From the NCBI RefSeq assembly GCF_016757215.1, contig NZ_JAESIY010000002.1:62001-126000 (forward strand): DNA of 64,000 bases. Direction: 5' to 3'. Shown piece by piece: positions 53,620-63,095 of this stretch. The position numbers and the translations under genes are program-made. This DNA comes from Fulvivirga sediminis (GTDB lineage Bacteria > Bacteroidota > Bacteroidia > Cytophagales > Cyclobacteriaceae). The notes beneath the pieces were generated by a model. That model saw only the letters and a list, made by a program, of their open reading frames with translations. It was not told the origin of the DNA and made no database searches. The number at the start of each line of letters is the position of its first letter. The first letter of the stretch is position 1.

Positions 53620-54405
53620 TTAGTCATTCAAATTAGGGAGATTAATTAAAAAGGTGGTTCCCTGCCCTTCTTTACTATACACCTTTAAGTCGCCATGTAT
53701 CTTTTCTACAGCCTTTTTCACGATAAAAAGCCCTAAGCCATTACTGCTCTTCACCAGATCAGACTTAAAATGAGCATCAAATATGTGAGGTAACTTATCA
53801 TCAGAAATACCAATTCCGTTATCAGAAACGCGGATCTGTACACCTTCGTAATTGTTCTTTATATGCACCTTCACTTTACATTGCTTTGTATCCTGGCAAC
53901 GGTACTTAACAGCATTTTCCAAAAGATTCTGTAAAATAGATTCCAACGTAGCGTAACTTGAATAAAATTGACCTTGTACGTCTACATTCACATCAAAGTG
54001 AACATCACTATAACCTTCGGCATGATCCATAGACGCCAGAACGTTATTAACCAATACATTGAAGTCTATTAGCTCTCCATCACGCCCCAAGGTACCTTTT
54101 TGGTACATATCTAATGTAGAAGTAATTCTACTCTCTAGAGAATTAACACAATTTCTTATCATACTCAGATATTCCTGTGCCTCATCTCCTTTCAAGTTAA
54201 TATTAGCTAACTCTACAATACCCTTTAATGAATTAACAGGGCTTTTAAGGTCGTGTACTAAGTGATTAAACTCGAAGGTGTTTTCAGCTTCTTTAGTAGC
54301 TTTCTTATTTAACGGTTTATTAACTTGCAAAACGTTTTCACGAGATGATGAAGAGTTTTGGTTTAAAACCGACATATCTAAAATGGCGTTATCTACGTAT
54401 GGCAT
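53620..54405 (-). CDS. Soluble sensor-less histidine kinase
   Basis: 261 residues with no membrane segment and only about 40 residues before the DHp domain, so no sensory input domain. HisKA: FNHLVHDLKSPVNSLKG with H51; N box LLENAVKY; G1 VSDNGIGI; F and G2 boxes with GLGLFIVKKAVEKIHGDL, then GTTFLINLP. A complete transmitter module. Its partner or input protein is not adjacent; no response regulator lies next to it. Stands alone between terminators. Confidence 0.85.
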   Translation of the reverse strand: MPYVDNAILDMSVLNQNSSSSRENVLQVNKPLNKKATKEAENTFEFNHLVHDLKSPVNSLKGIVELANINLKGDEAQEYLSMIRNCVNSLESRITSTLDMYQKGTLGRDGELIDFNVLVNNVLASMDHAEGYSDVHFDVNVDVQGQFYSSYATLESILQNLLENAVKYRCQDTKQCKVKVHIKNNYEGVQIRVSDNGIGISDDKLPHIFDAHFKSDLVKSSNGLGLFIVKKAVEKIHGDLKVYSKEGQGTTFLINLPNLND

Positions 54406-54562
54406 TTTTCAAAAGGTTCAATTAGTCTGTTTGTCCAAGTGCTTAAAGCGTGCCAAAATAAAAAAACGTCTGCAAAAGGATAATTCAATGTTTTTCAATG
54501 TTATAACAGTGGAACTAATACCACAACTGAGACCGTTGCACACGTAGAAAAATTCCACACAT

Positions 54563-54615
54563 AAAAAATGGCCTTTCTATTTCAGTAAAAGCATTTAGTA
54601 AAATAGAAAGACCAT
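54563..54615 (-). terminator. Terminator of the M49-like peptidase gene
   Basis: A 15-bp stem (54568-54582 with 54601-54615) that is complete with one U-G pair in minus-strand RNA and has one mismatch in plus-strand RNA. Reading on the minus strand, a T-run (54563-54567) follows the left arm. Confidence 0.8.
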
Positions 54616-54636
54616 TATAACTTTAATCAAGGAATA

Positions 54637-56307
54637 CTACAATCCCAGTACTTTTACTCCCTGCTCAAATACAATGTCTACAGGTATGTTTTTTTCGGTA
54701 AGAAGATCTAAATCATCTTGTAACTGCTGAGGCACCAGGGCCTTCTCACTTACCAGTTGGCTCACGCCTTCATAATCACCGTTCCCTTGAAGCGTCAAGA
54801 TTTTATCAGAAAGCGAATTCATAGCAGCTTGCATTTTAGTGAAATCTACTTTGTATTTACCCGTTTCTGAGTCTCTGGAAAATGCACCTTGCTCTTTAAA
54901 ATAATTAAAACGGATCATATTAGCCTTTCCATGAGCACTGGAAGCTCCGAACCTCACTGATCTGAAAATACTAGCTAAGAAGGTGGTATAATAGTCCATC
55001 AGCTCTCCATTGACCTGCCCCCTATCATGCAGCCAGGTAATCATATATAGCCCTAAAATATCAGCTTTACCTTCTTCCAAGGCAGATGCATTTTCTTTTA
55101 AAGCTTCTCTTACGGTTCCTTTACCGTTGATAGTATTTTTAATACCCAGCCCATGAGCCACCTCATGAAACATAGTATTAGCAAAAAAAGCATCAAACTT
55201 CACATGACTTCTTTGGCTTTCATCTATAAGTTCATCGGCTATAGGCACCAAAATTTTATCGAATTTAGCTTTCATAGCATTCTTTAGCTGCGAACGGCGA
55301 GTACCTTTTTCAAGCTGTACTTTTTCATCGTTAGGAAGGTTCACGGCTATAGTTTTACTTCCTGCATTACAATCACCCGCATAAAAAACCACATCAAAAG
55401 CCGCTAATTGTGAATCTGTGCCAGGCTTTTCATTTTTATAAGCCTCAGCTACAGGTAAGCTTTTTTGCAATTCGGGAAGTATCTCGGCATACTTAGATAA
55501 TCTTTCGCTCCATTCCATATCCTTCACTAAAACATAGGTCTCGTGAGAGGTCTTATAGCCATATAGCTGATCTTCGTAATTCTCTATAGGTCCGGTAATA
55601 ATATCGATCTGGTTGGTAGTCATATCCATCCAGGCAATGTCACTTTCGTAATACTCATCAGTAAGCAAAGCCTCTGCCCTTAAATTAAGGTAATTCTTTA
55701 ACTGAGAATTTTTAGCTAACTCTGCAGCCTCCTTTAGTAGCTTAGCCGCACGAGTAACTTGAGCTTCAAACATTTCATGATAAGGAATGGCCAACAGTTT
55801 TCCATTATCATCTCTTCTAATAAAAGTATATTGAGATTTACCATTATCAATATTAGCATTGTCAAACTCTTCCTTAGTCATGTCAGCAGGATAAAAATTG
55901 GCTCCTGCCGGCTTGGCACCTACCCCCTCAATAAAAGGCTCATTATTATTCAGTCTATCCCAAGGACCATAATTAATAGTAGCGTACTTTTTAGCCTTAG
56001 CGCTATTGATTGAAGTAAAAAGGGAATCGCGATGACCATAAGCCTCGTACCAAAACAGGCTATCCATGATCTGCCCTACTTCAATAAGTAAGGGCAGCAT
56101 TTTCTTCTGATTATCAGAAAGCTTACTCACATCAGTACTGAGCTCTACTTCAGTATATTTATCTAGCAAAGTCTGGTAAGTAGAGTCCATTTGATTTTCG
56201 GATGAGGATTGAGACTCTTCTTCAGACTTATCTCCTGGTCCCCCACATCGGGTAAAAAGTAAACCGACCAAAGCCACTAGTAGTAGTTTTGATATTCTTA
56301 GGTTCAT
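54637..56307 (-). CDS. M49-like (dipeptidyl-peptidase III family) zinc metallopeptidase lipoprotein
   Basis: 556 residues. The N terminus MNLRISKLLLVALVGLLFTR ends in C21, a lipoprotein-like signal although Arg at -1 is unusual. Zinc site: H381-E-V-A-H385 in MFHEVAHGLG with the glutamates of ALEEGKADILGLYM about 26 residues later as third ligand, the M49 arrangement of HExxH instead of the usual HExxxH. Other family parts: TFIRRDDNGKLLAIPYHEMF and EALLTDEYYESDIAWMD. DPP III removes N-terminal dipeptides; this member's activity is unproven. It lies 88 bases after a DUF4249 gene on the same strand. Confidence 0.8.
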   Translation of the reverse strand: MNLRISKLLLVALVGLLFTRCGGPGDKSEEESQSSSENQMDSTYQTLLDKYTEVELSTDVSKLSDNQKKMLPLLIEVGQIMDSLFWYEAYGHRDSLFTSINSAKAKKYATINYGPWDRLNNNEPFIEGVGAKPAGANFYPADMTKEEFDNANIDNGKSQYTFIRRDDNGKLLAIPYHEMFEAQVTRAAKLLKEAAELAKNSQLKNYLNLRAEALLTDEYYESDIAWMDMTTNQIDIITGPIENYEDQLYGYKTSHETYVLVKDMEWSERLSKYAEILPELQKSLPVAEAYKNEKPGTDSQLAAFDVVFYAGDCNAGSKTIAVNLPNDEKVQLEKGTRRSQLKNAMKAKFDKILVPIADELIDESQRSHVKFDAFFANTMFHEVAHGLGIKNTINGKGTVREALKENASALEEGKADILGLYMITWLHDRGQVNGELMDYYTTFLASIFRSVRFGASSAHGKANMIRFNYFKEQGAFSRDSETGKYKVDFTKMQAAMNSLSDKILTLQGNGDYEGVSQLVSEKALVPQQLQDDLDLLTEKNIPVDIVFEQGVKVLGL

Positions 56308-56395
56308 ATTTTCAGTATTTAAATTTATAAAATATAGATTATCAGGTCAGTACATTGACCTGAATGCGAAATTAACAAAATCTATTGAGTGAAAT

Positions 56396-57295
56396 TTATT
56401 CTTCAAGCCTTTCACCTTTATAAGATACAGCAGACATATTAAAAAAGCCTACCACCTGTTCCTTTTCATTGCTAGTACATGAAATGTTACAAGGTACATT
56501 CTCTAGCGGTTCAGCAAAAATTTCCGAAAAACCACCGTCACGTTCTATTTGTGTAGCCACAGCATCTAAAAAGCTAAAAGCTTCAGTAGTTATAGAGTAG
56601 ATTTCTATGTATACCGAATCTCCGTATACATAAGGTTCATAGGCATCTTCATCATCATTTAGTGGAGTTGCTTTGTTCTGGATAGGTTCTATAAATATTA
56701 CTCCATCTATGGTTGTTGTAGAGCTAAAACCTGCATCATAGGCAATATTAAGATCACTAGGCCTATTGAGATATTGCCCATTTTTATAAGTTTTTATCCA
56801 ATAAGCATCACCAGTACCTTCCGGGTCTCGAGCATAAAACTGTGCATAGTACCCTTCTGGCTGAAAAGCATTGCGTTCTTCGTAGAAGGTATACACTACA
56901 GAATCTAGCGCTGGCACTCTTTTCAATTCAGAATCTGCTTCAAAGGCATTACCCTCGTAGGTAATAGATAAATGATAAGAACGGCCAATTTCAAATGCTG
57001 CACTATCAGCAGCCGGATCCCACTGATAACTTCCCGCTTCCTTTTCTATAAAATCAAAAGTCTGACCACGATCATCAGTAATTCTTACTTGAGCACCGCT
57101 CACTTCGGGTGGCTGACTAGAGTCAAAATAAGGCTGAGACATCATTAGCCGAATCTCCTGTGTTTGCGGCATATCATTAACCCAGGCATCCACTACCAAT
57201 ACGGGAGGGGCATCATTCAGATCTATGGCCACTTCGTCTTCACAAGAAAAAAAGATAAATGGTATAACTAAAAATATGTAATATAGTCTAGACAT
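56396..57295 (-). CDS. DUF4249 lipoprotein, copy B
   Basis: 299-residue lipoprotein (lipobox FFSC, C18, followed by EDE, the surface-export signature). Starts PPVLVVDAWVNDMPQTQEIR and has VRITDDRGQTFDF, conserved in the DUF4249 family, which partners with TonB receptors; no biochemical function is known. Start is four bases after the stop of TonB receptor B, so the two are co-translated. Homologous to copy A (59742-60581) with similar layout but clearly diverged. Confidence 0.88.
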   Translation of the reverse strand: MSRLYYIFLVIPFIFFSCEDEVAIDLNDAPPVLVVDAWVNDMPQTQEIRLMMSQPYFDSSQPPEVSGAQVRITDDRGQTFDFIEKEAGSYQWDPAADSAAFEIGRSYHLSITYEGNAFEADSELKRVPALDSVVYTFYEERNAFQPEGYYAQFYARDPEGTGDAYWIKTYKNGQYLNRPSDLNIAYDAGFSSTTTIDGVIFIEPIQNKATPLNDDEDAYEPYVYGDSVYIEIYSITTEAFSFLDAVATQIERDGGFSEIFAEPLENVPCNISCTSNEKEQVVGFFNMSAVSYKGERLEE

Positions 57296-57299
57296 GATT

Positions 57300-59669
57300 T
57301 TAAAACTTAAAGTTATAAGATATGGCAGGCACGGGAGCTCCTACTATAGAAAAGCGGTATGCCATAGTATTGATATTGTCCCCTGGCGAGGTATAGCCAT
57401 CTTGCTGGGCAAAGAATATAGAGAAGGGATTTCTCCTACCGTAGACGTTGTAAACCGAAAACACCAGTTCATCTTGATTTTTTCGCTTCTCCCCTTTTTT
57501 CACCCTTTTCATTTGCAAGGTCACAGATAAATCTAACCGATGTGAAGCTGGCACCCTGAGTCCATTACGAGACTCATAATAATCGTAAGGAATAACCATA
57601 TTCTGGATAACGAACCTACTGGTAGGCGCACTAAAAGGAGTGCCAGAAATAAAAGTAAAATTAGCCGACGCTGATAATCTTTTACTTATATCATAATTAC
57701 CAAAAACCTTGAGATTATGAGTTTGATCAAAACGTGTAGGATACCATTCATTTCTGTTAATTCCATTAACTTTTAGCTCCGTTCTGCCTAAGGTATAGCT
57801 TATCCAGCCGTTTAATTTACCTACATTCTTCTTAAGGTTAAACTCAACCCCATAAGCCCTGCCTATGCCACTTATAAGATCTCCTTCCTGATATTCATTG
57901 ATAAACAAATCAGCCCCTTTTACATATTCAACCTGATTATCAGTATCTCTATAGTAGGTTTCTACAGAAGCTTCATAGTCATTTCCTGCACCAAAATTTC
58001 TGAAATAGCCTAAGGCATATTGAATACCTATCTGTGGCTTTATATTATTGGTGCTTGGTGTCCAAATATCTATGGGAGTAGACGCCGCTGTATTAGAAAC
58101 CAGATGGATATATTGTGAGGTACGTGTGAAGCTACCTTTTACGGAACCTTTTCCTATTTGATATTTTATTGACGCTCTTGGTTCCCAGTTATAATAATTC
58201 TTTATTACCTCTCCATCATCAGCAGTGCTAGTACTTACCAGTGTTTTTCTTTCTCCTGGCACATTCTCTTCATACTCATATACGGTTCCTGGCCCTAGGT
58301 ACTGATAAGAAGAAAATCGCAATCCGTATTTAAGACTTAGCCTTTCATTTACCTTCTGAGTATTATCTATGTACAAAGCACTTTCTAAAGCATGTCTATC
58401 TGTAAGACTGATATCAGTTACTTCACCGTCAGAAACCACTTTAGCTTCTGCAGGATTAAAGTTATAGTAAGTAGCCTCTCCTCCAAAAAGCACTTCATTA
58501 TTGGTATTGAGAAAATAATTAAAAGAAGGCTTAAACGTATAAGTTAAGACCCTACTATCCCACTCAAATTTATCTCTGTCATTTTCTCCAAAGGCAAGGC
58601 CATAGTCATAGGTACTTACAAAAAAAGAAAAGTTGGAAAATAACTGATTATTGAAAATATGATTCCACCTTAAGGTACCTGTTATACTCCCCCAATCGAA
58701 GCCTTGTTGCTCATCAAATTTGAAAACATCTCTACCGAAATACCCTGAAAGAAATATTTTGTTATGGTCATTTAAGTTATAATTAACCTTAGCGGTTAGG
58801 TCATAAAAGTACAGGGTAGCATCATCAATAAAAGGCTTAGCGAATATATCTACGTATGAACGACGACCTGCAACCAGAAATGATGCTTTATCTTTTTTTA
58901 TGGGGCCTTGTACTGCCAATCTGCTGAAGACAGTGCCTATGCCTCCTTCTACTTCATATCTTTTAGAATTCCCTTCATTCATTCTCACATCCAGAATAGA
59001 AGCTAATCTGCCCCCATAGTTAGCAGGCATAGCGCCTTTTATGAGCGTAACATCTTTCACCGCATCAGGGTTAAAAACGGAGAAAAAACCAAATAGGTGA
59101 GAAGAATTATAAACGGGTGCATCATCTAGCAAAACCAGATTTTGACCTACATTACCTCCTCTTACGTTAAATCCTGAAGAACCTTCACCCACAGAACTAA
59201 CCCCCGGCAAAAGCTGAATGCTTCTCAGCACATCAGTTTCTCCCATAAAGGCAGGTATTTTTTTTATGGTTTTGATATCTACCTTCTCGGTGCTCATTTC
59301 CACACTGGTGACATTAGCATCAGCTGATTCACCTGTAATAACCACTTCCTGCAACTCGGTAGTAGAGGTGCTAAGCTCCACGTCTACTCTTTTATCAGCA
59401 TTGAGGTTTACAGTTTGGGTTTGGGTATTATACCCCACATAACCATAATCTATGTGGTAACTACCCACTGGCAAGGTGAGAGAGTAGAAGCCATATACAT
59501 TGGTAGCTGTGCCGGCTTCTACTTCTTTTACATATACGGTAGCCCCTATTAGAGCCTCTCCGTTTTCAATATCTTTAATATAACCACTAATGGTAACTTT
59601 TCTCTGAGCATACGAAGTGCTACCAAGCACACATAAAAACAGAGTTAGAAAAAAAATGCGATAGTACAT
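57300..59669 (-). CDS. TonB-dependent receptor with carboxypeptidase-like domain, copy B
   Basis: 789-residue outer-membrane receptor. Signal peptide about 1-21 (LGSTSYAQ), CarboxypepD_reg-like domain (about 22-108, SGYIKDIENGEALIGATVYV), plug (about 115-225, with IKTIKKIPAFMGETDVLRSI, GFNVRGGNVGQNLVLLDDAPV and ALPANYGGRL-like segment AMPANYGGRLASILD), and barrel to the terminal NFKF. No STN domain, so no sigma signalling. Follows DUF4249 copy A by 72 bases and precedes copy B by four. Its plug and N-terminal domain are strikingly similar to receptor A. Confidence 0.92.
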   Translation of the reverse strand: MYYRIFFLTLFLCVLGSTSYAQRKVTISGYIKDIENGEALIGATVYVKEVEAGTATNVYGFYSLTLPVGSYHIDYGYVGYNTQTQTVNLNADKRVDVELSTSTTELQEVVITGESADANVTSVEMSTEKVDIKTIKKIPAFMGETDVLRSIQLLPGVSSVGEGSSGFNVRGGNVGQNLVLLDDAPVYNSSHLFGFFSVFNPDAVKDVTLIKGAMPANYGGRLASILDVRMNEGNSKRYEVEGGIGTVFSRLAVQGPIKKDKASFLVAGRRSYVDIFAKPFIDDATLYFYDLTAKVNYNLNDHNKIFLSGYFGRDVFKFDEQQGFDWGSITGTLRWNHIFNNQLFSNFSFFVSTYDYGLAFGENDRDKFEWDSRVLTYTFKPSFNYFLNTNNEVLFGGEATYYNFNPAEAKVVSDGEVTDISLTDRHALESALYIDNTQKVNERLSLKYGLRFSSYQYLGPGTVYEYEENVPGERKTLVSTSTADDGEVIKNYYNWEPRASIKYQIGKGSVKGSFTRTSQYIHLVSNTAASTPIDIWTPSTNNIKPQIGIQYALGYFRNFGAGNDYEASVETYYRDTDNQVEYVKGADLFINEYQEGDLISGIGRAYGVEFNLKKNVGKLNGWISYTLGRTELKVNGINRNEWYPTRFDQTHNLKVFGNYDISKRLSASANFTFISGTPFSAPTSRFVIQNMVIPYDYYESRNGLRVPASHRLDLSVTLQMKRVKKGEKRKNQDELVFSVYNVYGRRNPFSIFFAQQDGYTSPGDNINTMAYRFSIVGAPVPAISYNFKF

Positions 59670-59741
59670 ATTAAGTAAGTAAGTGATTCTTTTAATACCT
59701 CAAAGAATCTTAAAAGTTCACTTACCTAAAAGAAAAAGGCA

Positions 59742-60581
59742 TCAATCCTCTATTATCACTGATTTTCTTACTACTGAACTTACTTGAAAAAAGCCCATGG
59801 CACCGTTTGAAATATTGGTTTGAGGATTTACTGGTGGCGAACCGAAAAAGCCTCCGTCATTATTGAGTAAGTTATTCAGATCAGCATAATATTTATACCC
59901 TGTTAAAGTAAGACTATACATTTCTACAGTAACACTATCATTAAGAGCAAACCAGCCTGGAGTAGCCAATCCATCTATATTTTCACCTAAAAACGAATCA
60001 TCAGAAACGTATATATCTGAAGTTTCATCTTTGAAAGTAGATCCGTTAAGATAATACCTAAACAAATAATAATCTTCGGTTTCTTGGGGCTCATGAATAT
60101 ATAAGAGCACTTCATAGTACCTTCCTTCATCTTCAGGATCATCAAACTCCTCCTGATCGAATCGAACTCCTAAACTGTCTATAGGAGTTACTCTTCTCAA
60201 AGAATCCCTACCACTATATTCCTCTCCATCCAGCGCTACATTGAGCGTATAAGCTACGCCCACCTCGCCAGCAAAAATATCATCAGAATAATAATATCCT
60301 CCTCCTTCAGTATTAGCCTGATAGCTATAGTTATAAGTATTACCTTGATTGTCTGATACCATCACAGAAGCATTATATACGGGTACCGACCCTTTTTCTG
60401 AATAAAAATCGACTGTTTTAGTGACCCTCACATAATGCCTCTTGCTTTCATTGGTAACGAGTCCTTCAATTACTACCTTGGGTTCTGTAGTTTGCTCATC
60501 TATCTGGTATGGCTCATCACAGCCTATCAGATTAAGGCCTACTATTGCCAATAAAATAAATGTATATAATTGCCTTGTCAT
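59742..60581 (-). CDS. DUF4249 lipoprotein, copy A
   Basis: 279-residue lipoprotein (lipobox NLIGC, C21, followed by DEP). Family features: PKVVIEGLVTNESKRHYVRV and VYNASVMVSDNQGNTYNYS. Function unknown; likely works with receptor A, whose stop is six bases before this ATG. Same gene order as copy B, which suggests a two-gene duplication. Confidence 0.88.
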   Translation of the reverse strand: MTRQLYTFILLAIVGLNLIGCDEPYQIDEQTTEPKVVIEGLVTNESKRHYVRVTKTVDFYSEKGSVPVYNASVMVSDNQGNTYNYSYQANTEGGGYYYSDDIFAGEVGVAYTLNVALDGEEYSGRDSLRRVTPIDSLGVRFDQEEFDDPEDEGRYYEVLLYIHEPQETEDYYLFRYYLNGSTFKDETSDIYVSDDSFLGENIDGLATPGWFALNDSVTVEMYSLTLTGYKYYADLNNLLNNDGGFFGSPPVNPQTNISNGAMGFFQVSSVVRKSVIIED

Positions 60582-60587
60582 GATCCT

Positions 60588-62936
60588 TTAAAAATTAATA
60601 TTATAAGTTACTGAAGGTAAAATTGGGAATAGTGATATCAACCTGGCTTCCTTTTTATTAGGGTTTATTACATCTCCATCATCATCACTTTCTACCCTGG
60701 TATACACAGTGAATGGATTCTTTCTGCTATAGACATTATAGATTGAAAACACCCAGCTACTCTTCCATTTCCTTTGTTTATTCTTTAAAGGAGTAAGCGT
60801 AGCTGAAAAGTCCATTCTGTGATAGTTAGGCAGCTTATATCCATTTCGCTCCGTAATTAGATCTACCTGATAATCCTGATATTCATATCTACCTGCAGGT
60901 AGGGTAATTGGTCTACCCGTAGTATAAGTGAAATTAGCTCCAAAAGACCATTTATCATTCAGGTCATACGTAGCTGCCATGTTCATCACATGCCTTCTAT
61001 CATAGTTAGCCAAAAAGGATCTGTTCTGATTTACTCCTGGCACTTTTCTTTCTGTTTTAGACCAGGTATAACTGACAAACCCTGTCAGCTTACCTTCATT
61101 TTTACGGAGCATAAACTCTGCTCCATATGACCATGACTTTCCTTGACGGAATTCCGTAGACAAATCATCGTTAAAGAAAAGTTGAGCATTATCAGCAAAG
61201 TCAGTAACATTTTGAATGTCTTTGTAATAAGATTCTACCGACACTTCATATTTATTATCTGCCAAATTTTTAAAATAGCCAGCGGCAAACTGATCAGCTA
61301 TTTGAGGCTTTAAATATCTGTTACTCGGGCTCCAGGTGTTAAACGGAATAGGCACCGTACCAGAAGCTATTAAGTGAGTATTTTGCACCATCCGGTTATA
61401 AGATATTTTCAATGAACTAGATGGATTCAGCATATACCTGGCAGAAAAACGAGGCTCCAGATTCATATAACTTTCAATGGTTTCAAAGCTATCATAGCGC
61501 GTAGAGTCAATACGAGTAGGGTTGATGTTATCCTGGGGATCTTCATAATCGTAAACAGTTGCCTTGCCTATGTTTTGAAAAAAGGAAAGTCGTAGTCCAT
61601 AAACCATGGTGAAGCGGTCTGTCAGCTTTTGCTGATTTTCCAAATACAAAGCATGATCCAGGGCATATTCATGAGGTAAATCACGAGCGGTAAAAATAGA
61701 CCTGTCTGAGTTAGGTTTCACCTCTCCTGGCGAAAATCGTCTATAGGTGACCTGATAACCAAAATCCAGTTGATTTCTTGGATTAATAAAATAATTCAGA
61801 TCTTCCTTAAGGCTAAATTCCTGCAAGTTAGAATCCCAATCCAAGCCAGAGGTAGGGTCAGTTATCTCCAGCCCATAATCAAAATTGCTAACTATTAAAG
61901 AAGTGTTAGAGAATATGCGGTCATTAAAAAGGTGATTCCAGCGAATGGTACCTGTGGCATTACCCCAGTTAAAACCAAAATCATCTCCAAATGAAAAAGA
62001 ATCTCTACCTAAATAGAAGGCGGCAAAATATCGATTTTTATTATTCTGTTTCCAATTGAGCTTAGCATTTACATCGTAAAAATGCACCAAGTTATCTTGA
62101 TCAGCTGCTTTCAAGAACAAATCTACATATGATCTCCTTCCTGATAAGATAAACGAGCCTTTATCCTTTTTAATAGGTCCTTCCAGCATTACCTTACTAG
62201 CTAATGTTCCGATACCTGCTGCTCCACCAAATTCCTTACTATTACCATCTTTAGTTCTCACTTCTAAAATGGATGATAACCTACCTCCGTAGCGAGCTGG
62301 AATACCACCTTTGTAAAGCTCAGAATCTTTTATAACATCAGCATTAAACACTGAAAACAGCCCAAAAAGGTGCGATGGATCATAAACGGGAGCTTCATCG
62401 ATAAGGATGAGGTTCTGGTCAGCACTACCTCCTCGCACAAAAAAGCTGGATGTACCCTCACCCGCACTTACTACACCAGGCATCATCTGTATGGATTTAA
62501 TAATATCTGGCTCACCAAACAGTGCAGGTAACTTTTTTACTTGCTTGATATCCACCTCATTACGGCTCATATTAACATCTGAAACATTGGCATCCAAGGC
62601 CTTATCAGTAATCACTACTTCATCTATAGTAGTTACTTCTTCGGCCAGCTCCAGATTAAGCTCAGTGTCACTGTTGAGGTTGACCTGCTTTACCTGAGGC
62701 TGGTAACCTACAGAACTATAAGTAATCTCATAAGATCCTGCAGGTAAGCTTAAGGCATAAAAGCCATAAACATTAGTTACTGTACCTGTTTTTAACGAAT
62801 TAACATATACAGTTACTCCTATTAATTCTTCTCCATTTTGCACGTCTGTGATGTAGCCATTAAGAGTGTATTTACTCTGGCCCCTCAGCGCAAAAGAAGA
62901 AAGTATTAAAAGAATAAAGATTAGAATTCTTGTCAT
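60588..62936 (-). CDS. TonB-dependent receptor with carboxypeptidase-like domain, copy A
   Basis: 782-residue outer-membrane receptor with signal peptide about 1-19 (ILLILSSFALRGQ), CarboxypepD_reg-like domain (about 22-108, LNGYITDVQNGEELIGVTVYV), plug (about 115-225, VKKLPALFGEPDIIKSI, SFFVRGGSADQNLILIDEAPV and IPARYGGRLSSILE) and barrel ending TYNINF. First gene of the block and of its probable operon (about 160 bases of AT-rich upstream DNA). Pairs with DUF4249 copy A. Cargo unknown. Confidence 0.92.
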   Translation of the reverse strand: MTRILIFILLILSSFALRGQSKYTLNGYITDVQNGEELIGVTVYVNSLKTGTVTNVYGFYALSLPAGSYEITYSSVGYQPQVKQVNLNSDTELNLELAEEVTTIDEVVITDKALDANVSDVNMSRNEVDIKQVKKLPALFGEPDIIKSIQMMPGVVSAGEGTSSFFVRGGSADQNLILIDEAPVYDPSHLFGLFSVFNADVIKDSELYKGGIPARYGGRLSSILEVRTKDGNSKEFGGAAGIGTLASKVMLEGPIKKDKGSFILSGRRSYVDLFLKAADQDNLVHFYDVNAKLNWKQNNKNRYFAAFYLGRDSFSFGDDFGFNWGNATGTIRWNHLFNDRIFSNTSLIVSNFDYGLEITDPTSGLDWDSNLQEFSLKEDLNYFINPRNQLDFGYQVTYRRFSPGEVKPNSDRSIFTARDLPHEYALDHALYLENQQKLTDRFTMVYGLRLSFFQNIGKATVYDYEDPQDNINPTRIDSTRYDSFETIESYMNLEPRFSARYMLNPSSSLKISYNRMVQNTHLIASGTVPIPFNTWSPSNRYLKPQIADQFAAGYFKNLADNKYEVSVESYYKDIQNVTDFADNAQLFFNDDLSTEFRQGKSWSYGAEFMLRKNEGKLTGFVSYTWSKTERKVPGVNQNRSFLANYDRRHVMNMAATYDLNDKWSFGANFTYTTGRPITLPAGRYEYQDYQVDLITERNGYKLPNYHRMDFSATLTPLKNKQRKWKSSWVFSIYNVYSRKNPFTVYTRVESDDDGDVINPNKKEARLISLFPILPSVTYNINF

Positions 62937-63095
62937 TGTAAATAGTGTTGATAGTTTTGGTTTTTGATTTGAGAACTTTAGCTAGAGACGGATCGAAAAA
63001 GAGAAGGTTTCCATGAACGTTAAAAAAAATTAAAATAGACCTATTATAAAAACAGAGGCACCGTAATATAATTATTAAATAATATTAATAATAAT

